Source: Acheta domesticus (taxonomy: Eukaryota > Arthropoda > Insecta > Orthoptera > Gryllidae). From it: a stretch of 64,000 bases of DNA. The stretch covers positions 144,688,734-144,752,733 of the forward strand of contig JAHLJT010000631.1 in the NCBI GenBank assembly GCA_031308135.1. The letters run 5' to 3'. Positions 22,874 to 34,929 of this stretch are shown here, one piece after another. Both the position numbers and the translations under genes were made by a program. Each line of letters begins with the position of its first letter. Position 1 is the first letter of the stretch. The notes under the pieces were generated by a model. The model did not search any database and was not told where the DNA came from. It was given only the letters and a program-made list of their open reading frames with translations.

Positions 22874-24611
22874 GCATGATGGCATAAAATAAAAACAAAT
22901 ATTATCGAAGCTGCTAAAGAAGCCGCAGGAATAATAGAAACAAATGTAAACAAGAAAGAAAAGAAAAAGACACCTTGGTTTACTTCACTTCTTTAGAAGT
23001 GAAGGACATAGCACAAAAGAAAAGAGAGGCATATATAAAATTCAAGCAGAATAAAACACCAGAAACACATAATGATTATAAAAACATGGATAAAATACTT
23101 TAGAGAACTACTCCACGATGATACTCCGGAGATAATAGACTTGGTTGAAGACATTACATCGAAGGAACAGTGCGTAGAATGGGAAGAAATATCAAAAGTA
23201 AGCGGAACACTTAGAAATCGGAAGTCACCAGGAGAAGATGGAATAAATAATGAGCTCATTAAATATGGAGGAAAAAACTTATGGAGAGAGATAACTAAAC
23301 TTATTAATAAAATTTTACATAATGCAACAATACCAAAGGAATGGAAATCAAGCATTCTTATCCCTCTATTTAAGAAAGGAGACCAGCGCGATCCAGATAA
23401 TTATAGAGGGATAAACCTCCTGAGCAGCTCATTGAAAATCCTCACAAAGTATATAGCAAACACTCTTGTGAACATGATAGAATGGGAAGAACAACAACAG
23501 GAGTTTAGACGCTGTAGATCATGCACTGATGCAATTTTTATCATCCGACAAATCGTGGAAAAAGCTCTAGAATTTAATAAATCAGCTTTCCTATGCTTTG
23601 CAGATCTGAGCAAAGCATTTGACAACATAAAACTAATTGATGTCATCAGAATACTGAAACAAGAAAAGATACCCTCTAACCTCTTAAAACTAATAATCGG
23701 TATACATTCAGAAACAAAGTAAAAATTAAAAACCAGGGAACAATATTACCTGCTATACCTGCTTCGAAAGGAATAAGACAAGGAGATTCATTAAGTCCGT
23801 TGTTATTTAATGTAATAATGAATAGTATTGTAAAACATCAAAAAACAAAAAAAGGATATAGTATGGGAAAATATAACATAAATATTTTATGTTACGCAGA
23901 CGACACATTGTTAATAGCAGAAAACGAAGATGACTTACAACGATTGTTGTATGAATTCAGTAAAATTTGTAAGAATTTTAATTTAAAAATATCCACTCAG
24001 AAAACGAAAGTCATGACAATTGCTAAGAATCCGATTAGGTGTAAATTGGTGGTGGTTAATCAAATAACAGAATAAGTTCTAGAGATCAAGTATTTGGGAA
24101 TAACTTTAACAAGCTCAGGGCAAACGGAGAAAGAAATCAAAGAGCAAATAATAAAGGGTAATAGGATCGCTGGCTGTCTCAACTACTCAATATGGTACAA
24201 TAAACATCTAAAACAGGACTCAAAGGTTAGAATATATAAATCTACGAGTATAATTTGACCAACATATGCAGCAGAAACAAGAAGCGAAACAATACGTACC
24301 CAACAACAACTTGAGGACGCTGAAATGAGAGTTCCGAGGAAAATTACAAATCACACTCTACTGGATAAATAAGAAACAGATACATTAGGGAAGTGTGTAA
24401 AATTAAGCCAATTACAGAATGGGTAGCAGCCCGAAGAAAGGAATGGAACGATCATATTGAGAGAATGGAGGAGAAAAAAATCGTGAGGATTGCTAGAGAC
24501 GAAAGGCCGAGGGGAAGAAGAGAAGTTGGTAGACCAAGGAGAAGATGGAAAGACTCGTTATAATTCTTGGAAAGGAATAAGTCTTAGACTTTTAAGAAGA
24601 TGAAGAAGAAG
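22874..24611 (+). mobile_element. RTE-like LINE, copy 1 (5'-truncated)
   Basis: Flanked by the exact 12-bp duplication ATCATGCGTGAG and ending in GATGAAGAAGAAG. It lies inside the R4/Dong-like LINE, so it is younger than that copy. It begins within the region before the RT domain, so the endonuclease domain is lost. Confidence 0.8.
23072..24560 (+). pseudogene. RTE-like reverse transcriptase (broken)
   Basis: Non-LTR reverse transcriptase in several frames. RT fingers: RKSPGEDGINNELIKYGG (about 23218), then WKSSILIPLFKKGDQRDPDNYRGINLL (about 23344-23420, here named by position). First catalytic aspartate block: FADLSKAFDN near 23600. A frameshift near 23720 moves the reading to IRQGDSLSPLLFN (from about 23773), and the catalytic CYADD box is at 23890-23904. 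Thumb and C-terminal tail follow with an in-frame stop at 24073-24075 and further breaks, ending in a degraded GRPRRRW-type tail. Motifs and the GAA-rich 3' end fit RTE-like insect LINEs. Catalytic residues survive but the frame does not. Confidence 0.8.
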
Positions 24612-26062
24612 ATCATGCGTGAGTACTACGCCATTACCAAAATGGAGACTGACACTACGGCATACCGACAAAAATTACACCAAAGATTCCATCACCGTTT
24701 CCCTGAAGTTAGTGAGCAAAGAATAGCGGACCAGTGTCGCGCAATTGTTCAGAAGAATCTTCTTTCTGTACCAGTTCTGGAAGCACTAAAGGAAGAAGTG
24801 AGAAAAAATGCTTGACATCTCAGAATCCACTAATCTGAGGACAGTGGAAATATCGGCTGAACAAACTCTGGATGCCAATGGGACAACCATGTCAGAAATT
24901 AATGAAGATGAGAGTAATGACAAAGTGATGATTCGCAATGAATTTGCAGCCGCTCTTGCGGAATTTGAAGGAACTGACCCACTGAATCGCCATCTCATTC
25001 CCAGACAAAATTCCTTGAAGAAATTGGCAAGGGCTATCTGCGTCTTGAATGAAACAGTACTGCTGCAGCATCTACAACCAAGATTATCATTCGAAGAAGT
25101 GCACACAGCAATTTATTGTGCAGTGGTTGTGGCCTCAAGCTTTTTAGCCGCGTAGCAACTGCCCACAATGATCGAAATGAACGAAAAAGAATGCCACCAT
25201 GGGGAAGACGGATAGAACGCATTAGAAGAGATATTGGGATACTCACTCAATTTCAAAAAGGAAATACTTCAGAAAAACTGAGAAGAAAGGTGGATAACAT
25301 CCTTATCAATACAAAATTACATACAAAGTTTGAAACCCTTAAATACAACAATAATAGAACATCTCAACACCCTACGACAAAAGCTTTTGGCACTAAAAAA
25401 ACGCCTTCGACGCTATAGGAATTGCACTATAAAGAAGCAACAGAATACACTTTTTAACAGGAACCACAAAGGATTCTACAGGAATCTTTCAAAGGGCAGA
25501 GAGTTCGTAAGTGATGTGAAAGAGTCAAAGCCTCCCACTAAAGCACAGATAGAGGACATTTGGAAGCCTATCTGGTCATCTACTGTGTCTCACAACCCAG
25601 ATATGTCGTGGATTGAAATGGAATATGACAGACGCCTAGATATCCCTCGAATGGATGAACCAATCATCACTGTGGAAGTTGTCCAAGCAGCTTTGAGCAA
25701 GGAACATAAACTGAAGGTAGCGTACTTGTTACCAAAGGAGGGTGACACTAAAGACCCCTCGAAGTATACACCTATAACCTGCGTTCAAACTTTTTACAAA
25801 CTATCATCATAACATCATGTGTTACACAACTGCTGATGAATCACATTGAGAAACAGAACATCTTAGCGGATAAACAGAAAGGATGTAGACCTGGATTTCA
25901 GGGATGCAAGGAGCAACTCATTATAGACTCTGTAATTATGGGGCAAGTGCTTGAGAAACAAAGAAGCTTGTACGCATGCTGCATAGATTATGCTAAAGCA
26001 TATGACATCGTGTCCCATCCTTGGCTCCTTCAGTGTTTGGATGTATACAAGGTCATATGAAT
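24612..26062 (+). pseudogene. R4/Dong-like LINE protein, N-terminal and RT-fingers part
   Basis: The reading continues through at least four frames. Conserved blocks are MREYYAITKMETD, EQRIADQCRAIV, IPRQNSLKKLARAI, NDRNERKRMPPWGRRIER, QFQKGNTSEKLRRKVD, FNRNHKGFYRNL, YLLPKEGDTKDPSKYTPITC, GCRPGFQGCKEQLIIDSV and a degenerate first catalytic block IDYAKAYDIVSHPWLL. The order matches LINE proteins with a C-terminal restriction-like endonuclease. Between LSKEHKLKV and AYLLPKEGD (about 25715) the usual K-A-P-G-P-D-G block is missing, an internal deletion. The catalytic DD box lies beyond the truncated end. Not functional. Confidence 0.7.
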
Positions 26063-26076
26063 ATCATTCATGAATA

Positions 26077-26121
26077 TATTTTAGCACATATTCATACTTC
26101 ATATGAATATGTGCTAAAATA
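26077..26121. repeat. 19-bp perfect hairpin at a LINE breakpoint
   Basis: Arms 26077-26095 and 26103-26121 (TATTTTAGCACATATTCAT and its complement) surround a 7-base loop. It lies within 60 bp of the point where the R4/Dong-like sequence ends. Confidence 0.9.
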
Positions 26122-26659
26122 AGAATTCGAGCATTTCAGGAGACTCAATATTTCCATAAATATTGGACGTGTTCCATCATTTATGTTTTCGCCGCCGAGT
26201 ACCGTGGCTATCATTTTGAACAAAACTGGATTTTCTGTACGTACATTTAAAATATTTATTGAACAGAACCTACAAACATTTCATACTATTAACATATTCT
26301 AGGGTAAGCCATGCTATGTTTTCCTTAGAGAATATTACTCGACAGTTTCACCGTTTACGCGGAGAAACGAGGAAATGCTCCGCGCAGAAGGAGACGCCGC
26401 CATCTAGTGTCGTAGCGGCCAGTTTGAATTTCGCTCCCGGAAGTGATTTTTACATTCAATTTTCTCAAAGACAATTTTTATTTTTCGGAAAAACTGGACC
26501 TGCCATTATCCATGACTGGCATCATAGAATTTGGGATATTTTTTTTGTAACGGGAGCTTCTGGACACCTGCATATACATGTATGTTAAAGAAAATATGTG
26601 AATATTTCATTCTTGATTTCCCTTCTCAATCTCTATTGCACGAGCCGGTGTCGTTAGCG

Positions 26660-26930
26660 TTCTACTCGGATAACACGCAGTGGGCGACATCCGGCCCCTC
26701 TCTGCCCCCGTCAGCGAGCCTGCAAAATCCCAGACGGCCGCGCGCCACATAGCGTCACGCAGATAACATCCCGCCTCAGGCCATCGCTGTCACGAAGCGG
26801 CGGACCAATCGCTGCCAGGCAGGCCACCGCACGCCCGCACAGCTGATCGCCACGCACCACTCGGCGCAGTGCCCTGCGTGTGGGAACGGGGAGCGGCATG
26901 GCTTCTTCGCTGGGAGAGAGGGAGAAGCAG
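26660..26930. promoter_or_regulatory. CpG island 5 with CCAAT word
   Basis: A CpG-rich block of about 270 bp. GGACCAATCGC at about 26803 is a CCAAT-box-like word. No coding exon is recognised. Promoter reading is an inference from composition. Confidence 0.35.
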
Positions 26931-27180
26931 CGCATTTTTAGAGAGATTCAGTGACAAAAACACAAGTTGCAAGTTAATTTTTAAGGCGTTGCATGTGCGT
27001 CAGCGATGTAGTGGTCGGACGGATCGCACACCATCCACCGATGTGAAAGGGTTCAAATTAGTGATGGCAAATTTTACCCAAACATTGATAATTAGATAAT
27101 TCACCAAACGGATTTCGATTTCAATGAAACCAGTGACAAAAAAACGTCGGTTAAAATATCGTTGTTTTAAATAAAAATTA

Positions 27181-30100
27181 GTGGTGCTCTAACAGCATTC
27201 TCACAATAATACAATGTTTTCATCTTCAATTTTGTATATTTGAAATAGTTTTTTTGCAATTAAAAAAAAAGCTACATTCGAAACTGGAATTAGCATAATC
27301 TTTGTTACCGTACCCATTACATAAGTGGGGAAAAATTAAGGAAAAAAATTGGAGCAGTTTTTGAGAAAAAAAACTAGGTAAGCTTAAGAAAAAATGCTAC
27401 AGAATGGCACAGACTTTCCCGTATTAGTTTTCTATTTCCTTGGGTCTGGGCTAGCTATTCGCAATTGCCACATACTCTTGACAGCTGCCATCTATCGCCG
27501 TCCACACTATATTTTTTGGGCATTTTCTTTATTTTTCGGTTTCTTAATAGAACGGAAGTATAGTAAGTAGAACGGAAATATTAATTTTAGAATATTAAAG
27601 AACACAAAAACCTCTTCTTAAATTGCAATTTTCTTTGAAAAATTTGGAGCTATTATTTAGAAAACGGCCTTTAAGCGCTACTAAAAATGCGAAATTTGAA
27701 GCCCTTTTTTACAGGCAATTATGCTGTTTTCGAAACACTTCATTTGAAGCAATTTAACTCACAAATAAAACTGTGTTTACAAATTGTTGGTATTGTGCAC
27801 ATTAACGGTGCGAGAGATCTTTCAAAAAAATTACATTTGTGTAATTTCTGAAAAAACGAAAAAATATCCCAAAATGAACTTTACGTCATATTAAAGAGTT
27901 CAACTATCACTATCCGATCGAAGAACTTGAAGAAAAAAATGTGAAGCCATTTATGAGAAAATGGCGTTTGAGCGTTTCTAAAACTGCGGAATTTTGAGCC
28001 AGTTTTCACAGAAAACGGTTGAGTTTTCGACAAACGTTACTTGACAATATTTAAAGCACGTATACTCATAAATATAATAATGTTAACAAATCGCATTAAT
28101 GTAAATATCGCAAATTACAATAATGTAAATATTACCGATGTGAGAAAAAAGTCAAAAAAATTACAATTTTGTAATTTTTGAAGAAACAAAAAAATAGAGC
28201 AATACGGCGTTTATGTCATCTCATAGAGTACATTTAGCACTATCCCTATCAAAAGTTTAAAATAAAAATTTAAAGCTGTTTTTGAGAAATCTTGTTTTTG
28301 TAATTTTTGACATTGCAAATATTTCGCCCAATATTGCCAGAAACCTACTAAACGTTTCAAAAAAGTATGTGACCTTAATGAAAGACCTCACTTTGGAGAA
28401 CAAATTTTACTTTGGAGGAAAAATCTCTATCTTCAATTTTGTAGTTGTAGGAAGACGCCGAAAAAATGTCAAACATTTGCAATTTTCGAAAATTTAGAGT
28501 TAACCGTGAAAATGGGACCTATGCCACCTTCATAAAAGTACTTTACTATATACTTACAGGAAATTTAAAGAAAATATTTGGAGCCTTTTTGAGAAAATTT
28601 TGAAAATGTTCGGGGGGCTTCATGTAAAGTACCCCTAAATTTTGAAAAAAGTTTTTCAAAATCGCGGCGCCTTAAGTGGGCAGGGATTTCTTCCATTTTG
28701 GAAGAAATCGGACTGACGGACGGACGGACGACAGACGGACGGACAGACAAACGGACGGACGTTTTGAAAAGAACCACTTTTTCGATATCATGAGACCCCA
28801 AAACGTGTATTTCCGTTGAATGCTCGAAATCGATTTTCCGCAGCATTAGATAACTTTCCCTATACTATCTATATATTTCATAGACACCATATAAAAATAT
28901 GGTGCTAGACCCATTTTCGGGTATAGCTCTTTTTTATCGAAAATTGCAAAAAGCTATTTCAAAACTACAAAACTGAAGATAGCGTTTTTTTGCCTCAAAG
29001 TCTGTGGTACAAAATTAACTCTTTGAAAATGGTCATGTAAAATTTTTTGGAAATTTTGGAAATTACGCAAAAACTACTCGCCTTTCCAAAAAATTATGCA
29101 AATACTTTTTTGGGGGGGATTTTCGAAAAATAAGGGATTTCAACGAAAATGGGACCTGCACCATTCTCTTAAACTTCCGCCACAACAAAATTTAATCAAA
29201 AGATTTGCAGCCCCCAAAATTAAAATATCGGTTTCAAATTCCAAGGGCTGCGACATCAGCCCGAGCGATTGGGAATATCTATATTACAGAAAATCGGCTG
29301 AATGTTTTTTGCGCTAGCGTTGCGCATAGACGGACAGTCAGAAGTTTGGCCAACAATCGATTTTTCGGTATGAAGGAAACAACTCGGGGATTCTAATTAC
29401 ATCACGTGTTAGAGGATTTTTTTTACTTTCTCGCCTAATGAATACTTCACAAGAAGAGAAGAGAAAGTTTTTCTATAGAAAAACATAACTTTCTCTTGTT
29501 AGCTAAATAGTGCTAGTATTCTGTTGCTAAATATATTCAACTGGATTTATCCGCTTTTTCGTTAACAATGCCCGGCAAAAAGAGTTTTTGTGTCGAAAAT
29601 TTGCGTTTGTTCCAACGCACGATTACAATACTTTCTCTTCTTACGTAAATAATTGCGAAAAAGTAAACTAGTGGTGCTATAGAATGGCATAGACTTCCTC
29701 GCACTAGTTAGTTTTCTAATCTCTTTACTCTGGACTTTTCGGATGGGCTTTTATCTCTTCACGGCTGCCTTCTTTTGTCACAAAAAAGACATACGTGTGG
29801 AGAATTCTAGAGGCCGGCTGCTTTGTTCGGTAGTTTTTGGTGGTTTGTCTGATCAACAGCAGCAGAAAGCCGGGGCAGTACCCTACAAAACGGGTCACGC
29901 ACCGTGCGCAACCTTCTCTTCCATCCTTCTCCTATCTTTTCCTTTACTTACGCTTACATTCACATGTATCACACTTGCCGGGAGACCGGTCGTTAGCTTA
30001 GAGTTTGTCCTGGCTGGGTGATGCCCTCTGGTGGGAGGTGCCTAGTTGGGAAAACCCCGCTAGTCAGCGCCGCATTTAGTCATCCAGGAGGGGGGGGGAG

Positions 30101-30714
30101 ATCACCGCTACTTCCCGAGCAAAAACATGTACTACACTCACAAAACTGATGATCTTAGCAGTTGACGCGCCCGCAATCACAATCATTCAATCAACCTATC
30201 AGTCCGTCTGTAGATAACTGTACCGCCTACACCGTTGACCAAATTTTTTTCCAAAATTGATATTCCCCAATCGATCTAGCTGATGTCGCGACCCCTTAAA
30301 TTTGCAAACAATTATTTTAATTTGGGGGGGGGTACTTTACGAGAAGCATCTGGAACATTTGCAAAATTTGCAAAAAAATGGCTCCAACGTTTTTAATTAA
30401 ACTTTCTTATTAGATTGTGTAAAGGACGTTTGAGAGAATGGTGCAGGTCTCATTTTCGTCGATTTTTCTAGATTCACAGATTTTTCTGAATTCTCAAATC
30501 GCTGATTTTTCTAAAATTTCAAAAATTCAAAATTTGTTCGGCATCTTCCTACAACTACAATCCTGAAGACGGAGATTGTTTCTCTTAAAGAAATACGTTC
30601 CTTAAAGATAGATTTTAAAATTTGGTCGTGTACAATTTTTCGAAAATTTGAGTACTATTCGCGTAGTTTTGCGCGAAAACACGGGCGAGAAAATTCGTGT
30701 TGTTTTAGCACCAC
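27181..30714. mobile_element. F1-family composite with TA at both ends
   Basis: The left end GTGGTGCTCTAACAGCA and the right end in reverse complement GTGGTGCTAAAACAACACG are inverted, and both sit next to TA. Inside lie a rearranged F1 left end near 27373-27500, reverse-oriented 300-bp units (27650-28270), the CGGACGGACG block (28715-28755), a second F1 left end at 29670-29790 and more core DNA. It reads as a nest of several related copies. No transposase coding region is visible. Confidence 0.6.
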
Positions 30715-31115
30715 TAATTACAAATGAAACGTACCGTAATCAGCGATCAAAATTCAGGTGTCATGGTCTCAAAAGAACGGCGCAGGTCACATGTTCGTTG
30801 AAAACACAGATTTTTCGATAATTGAAAAAAATCATTAACAGTAATTCAGTAAATGGTTGAAGTCAATTAATCCAAACATAATTAAAAATTAATCCAAACA
30901 TACTAAAAACTCTTCCTATGAATACCTATTTATATCATGTTACCCACTAACTACAAATGATAAAACTTTAATTTTTTAAATTTTATTTCATTTTTATGAT
31001 TTTATTTCACATTTCTTCTCCGATAGTAATTCACATTGACCTAATAATGAATTCACTACGCTGTCTACAGACTTTCATTTACACGTTGCTTATTTCTTGT
31101 GAAGCCTTTGCTACG

Positions 31116-32191
31116 TATTCTTAGATTTTTCGAAAGTTTTTGACGTTATTTACCATAACATTTTGCTCTCAAAATTTCCTTGGTATGGAATTCGTGGTAT
31201 TGCCCTAGAATGGATAACGTCGTACCTTAAACATAGGACTCAAAGAGTAGAAATACCATACTGACACGAAAGGACATTACATACTTATGTTTCCAATTCT
31301 TTGCCAATTGAGCATGGGATCCAGCAAGGTTCGATCTTAGGTCCTATCCTCTTTCTGCTATATGTAAACGATATGTCCTCGTCTATTAAAAATGGAAGAA
31401 CGGTTCTGGTTGCCGATGACACGAATGTTCTTTGCAAAAAAGAAGCAGTAAATAGTACGATTTCAGAAGTTTCAAATTGCTTTAATAATAACAAATTAAT
31501 TTTTAACGAAAGAAAAACTGTTTCAATACATTTTTACATTTCAAATCGGCAATCGCATGTTCCATTGAAAATGAACAATATGCAATTGGCTGACGTTGAG
31601 GTAACAAAATTTCTAGGTCTCTCAATTCAATCAAAGAATTAAACACTAAATTAAGTTCATTATGTGCATTTAGAATTGTTATATGCATTTAGAATTTTTT
31701 CAAATTCTGTCAGCCTTTATGCAGCTCGTTGCGTTTATTTTGCAAATGTACATTCCTGCCTGACATACGGCATAATATTCTGGGGAAGCTCATCTTGTAG
31801 TACTCAGACCTTCAGATTGCAAAAGAAAATTATTCGAATAATGAAAAAATGCCTTCCACGTGATCTCTGCAAGCCTCTTTTCATTGAGCTTGGAATCTTA
31901 CCATTGCCTTGCCTATTTACTTACGAATCTGTAATATTTGTCAATCATAATCATATTGATATTTATAATTACAACACACATCCTAGAAATCACGTTCATC
32001 AAGTGTCAGTATCAACAGCTCAGTACAATAAATCCACATACAATACATGTACGTTACTTTACAACGCATTGCCAGATGACATTAAACAATTAAAGTCGGT
32101 ACACAAATTTAAGCTAAAAGTAAAATCTTTTCTGCTACATAACTGTTTCTATACAATTAGAGATTATACTGATCGTCAAAAAGAAAAATAA
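31116..32191 (+). pseudogene. LINE family C reverse transcriptase, C-terminal part
   Basis: RT blocks are seen in order. FLDFSKVFDVIYHNILL (about 31114-31165) carries the first catalytic aspartate. YGIRGIALEWITSYL follows, then a stop near 31261. IEHGIQQGSILGPILFLLYVNDM lies near 31306, and the catalytic box reads VADDTN at 31409-31426, where family members usually have FADDT. The C-terminal region contains YGIIFWG, LQKKIIRIMKK, LPLPCLFTYESV and a FYTIRDY tail. A gap and frame change occur near 31640-31665, where the usual LKWNAH block is lost. The copy is broken. Confidence 0.8.
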
Positions 32192-32261
32192 CGTTAATTT
32201 TAACAAAATTATATATAATGAATTAGTTTACATTTGTATTATATACATTTAAAAAAAAGAT

Positions 32262-32402
32262 TTAAGACGCCTGTAACAAGTAATGTACTTCAGCTTCCGG
32301 GTCAATGACCCCCATCTCGATCAGGTTTTTGTCCAGGTTCCCTGATCCATTGAGCAAATGCTGAGATGGCCCCTTGTTTTGCTTCTGGACGTAAATGTAG
32401 CT
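32262..32402 (-). other. Antisense short ORF in LINE family C 3' UTR, copy 1
   Basis: On the strand opposite the LINE, the frame from SYIYVQKQNKG to a stop at 32262-32264 is open for 46 codons. It contains NLIEMGVIDPEAEVHYLLQ. Equivalent frames occur in copies 2 and 3. In copies 1 and 3 the whole block is open and ends at a stop within two or three codons of the same point. The protein family is not recognised. Confidence 0.5.
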
Positions 32403-32968
32403 TGTAGACGTAAATATGGTAGGAGTAGAACTGATGTTCGTTACTATTTTTAGCAAGGCAGAAAAATCAAATCACCAGTTCATTTACCGTTGAAACTTAT
32501 TTTCTATAACTCGGGAACAAAATTTTTCCTATTTTCTATTTTTCTAAAATAATAATTTTCTAAATTCTTTTTCTAGTTTTTCAAATGTTGCTAATTTTGC
32601 TTTTTTTGTGCACATAATCTCTTCCCCCATACGTCATATACAGTTTTTACTGTTTTTGACCAAATAAATAATAAATTAATTAATTACAACTGACGATATC
32701 CTAGCAATTGTAAACTGTGAGGCTAGCAGTAGCACTAATTAAATTTTAATCAAATCAGCTGACAAACACGCAAAGACTGTGCGATGTACAGCGCCACCTG
32801 CACCATAGAAATAGTGTTACTAACACACTCTGCCGTCTGAATTGTGAACAATTTCCATATAAAACGGCCGAATGATCGATTACCATGCGATATAAGTCGC
32901 CCGCTAAATCCGGCGAAATAGCGGGGCCTGGCGCGGCCCGCTAACACTTCGAGTTCGATTTCGAGTTG

Positions 32969-32980
32969 GCGCATGCGCAG
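32969..32980. promoter_or_regulatory. NRF1/Ewg-type palindrome
   Basis: GCGCATGCGCAG matches the known palindromic GCGCATGCGC binding word of NRF1 (Ewg in flies). It sits in a locally GC-richer patch. Similar words occur at 51952 and 54716. Confidence 0.35.
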
Positions 32981-33059
32981 AGACTCAAAAATGCAGTCGA
33001 TAGCTGCCCGTTAATACGTGCAAAAACTCTCTAATATATCGACGTTTCTGGACGAAAAT

Positions 33060-33905
33060 ATATTTTTTTGCCATCCCTAGTTCAAATTCTGGTCGATCCA
33101 TATTTAGTTTGTAGTGAACAAAACTGGGTTCGTGTTAGGTTTTCTCGCGGGGTTGTCCTGTTTCCCCTGTCGCTCCATTATCACTCTTATAATACTATAT
33201 TCATATTCACATGTCTGTCAAAGCATTCATAAGTTCCAGGTATGGTCGGCTTTCGCACTGGTATCATAATAAAGATTCGTGCGATTTCACCGCACAAAAG
33301 GAGGAGGGTAGAAAACGTAGGGCAGAAAAGTACCACATATGCACTCTATGGAAACTCGAAAATCCCCAAAATATTCTTTCATGTCGCTCACAACATATTC
33401 TCCGAGACTAATGAAAAGAGAGAGTTTACATGTTTCTAAAAATGTAAGTTATATCAGTAATTTTATATTTACCAAGTTCTGTAAATGGATACACATGGAT
33501 GTTGCAGTAACCTACATCACGAAATCTTGCTACCAAGTTTAAACGCAACATATATTACTAATGAAAATGTTTTGTGAAGGGAGGGACACGTGTGTCAGAC
33601 AATTGCGATTATGTAGACACACAGATCTTCGCATAAACAACACATATTGATCTTCGAACTTAATAACCAGACGAATAAACAAACAACGGCAGAAAAGCGT
33701 CCATTCCTATTAATTTTAAGATGTATTATCAAAATTTAGACTTTAAACCGATTAATAAGAGCGAGTTACAACAGATCTAGTGGCAACTTCTTTCATTTTA
33801 ATAAAATATGAGGAATAAATGGTTTGAGTAGAAATCTCAAACTACTTCCCAATGAAAATATTTTTGTTTTAAATACATGGAATAGATATGACGCTGCAGG
33901 AACCC
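33060..33905. other. No recognised gene
   Basis: AT-rich DNA; small overlapping ORFs at 33211-33542 lack recognisable features. Confidence 0.3.
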
Positions 33906-34369
33906 ACTAACGCCCAGCCAGTGGCGAAGCTTAGTGGGGGCGGGAGGGGCGGCACATTTAGGGGACGGCAAAATTTCCCAATAAATAATAATATCCTGTA
34001 AAAAATTGAACCACTTCATTTCATATTTACGCTGCACCTACGATTGGGACCGGACCAATTGAAATGAGCACGGAATCTTGCATTACTTTTTATGTGACGT
34101 CTTCTTTAAATGAATGTAATGACATCTTGCTCATTGACTGACAAAATAGTCTGTAATGATTTGTAGGGATTCCCCGTATTTCATTTTGTGCTTGGATTGT
34201 TTATGACTAATATTCAGCGAGAATTACATCTATCATATAAAGAATAGCGTTCTATAATTACACCTCTAAATTAGATTACAGAATGGAGAAGTCCGTCCAG
34301 GGAATCCCGTGAGGGATCTTTGACAATTCAAAAGTCTCATTGATGAAACCCAACGAATTCTAGATGTGC

Positions 34370-34860
34370 ACAGATAATGAAGTTACATTAATGTCCAGAA
34401 GCAAAACCAGAGCACATATCAGCATTTGCTCAAAGGATATGGGAAACTTGACGGAAAACCTGATCGAGATAAGGGTCATTGACCCTGAAGCTGAGGTACA
34501 ATACTTGTTTCAGGATGTTTAGAATTATACAGACCAAACGCTAAATAATACAAGAAATATCATTGTTAAAATTAATATTACTTTCCTTTTTGATGCTCGG
34601 TGTAGTCTCTAATTACATAGAAACGTATCCAGCACAAAATATTTTACTTGTGACTAGAACGTTTGTCTCAAATTTAATCGTTTAATGTCATCTAGCAAAG
34701 TGTTCTCGTACATGTATTGTATGTGAATATTTTGTAGTGAGCTGTTGATTGTCGCCTGATGAATATGATTACTACGTTGAGTGTTACAGATATTGGCGTT
34801 TGCTGAAAATATAATCCCGCCCTTGAGTAACCATTTTTGAGCAAAAACAATGTTTCGTAA
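34370..34860 (-). pseudogene. LINE family C, copy 2, C-terminal tail and 3' UTR
   Basis: Minus-strand coding remnant with the tail that ends FYVIRDYTEHQ-like near 34590, followed leftward by the 3' UTR. The 3' UTR contains the antisense open block (plus strand, 34397-34528) with LIEIRVIDPEAEVQYLFQ before a TAG. In this copy the antisense frame needs one shift. It lies inside the hAT element. Confidence 0.6.
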
Positions 34861-34929
34861 ATCATGAAAGAAATAGTAAAATTACGAATCGAACATTTTA
34901 ATAAAGGTCAATATTATATTGCAAATCGT

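Larger units (their letters stand above)
22450..26065 (+). mobile_element. R4/Dong-like LINE, copy 1, split by an RTE-like LINE
   Basis: The 5' part spans 22450-22873 and the rest 24612-26065. The 5' part is GC-rich and decayed. The 3' part encodes the N-terminal region and reverse-transcriptase fingers of a LINE whose C-terminal half is seen in copies 2 and 3. The element starts immediately after (AAT)15, as expected for an R4/Dong-type element that targets TAA repeats. The copy stops near 26065, before the RT palm, so it is 3'-deleted. Confidence 0.7.
31040..32680 (+). mobile_element. CR1/Jockey-like LINE, family C, copy 1
   Basis: 5'-truncated. Coding remnants run from about 31040 to the stop at 32191. 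A 3' UTR follows and ends near GACCAAATAAATAATAAATT. Two other copies (34370-34860 and 61640-63030, both minus) share the coding end and 3' UTR, which fixes the extent. Confidence 0.75.

Noticed and set aside
28715..28755. CGGACGGACG/ACAGACGG run as a possible regulatory or CRISPR-like array
   Set aside because: It is a short degenerate tetramer run found in every F1 core; there are no spacers.
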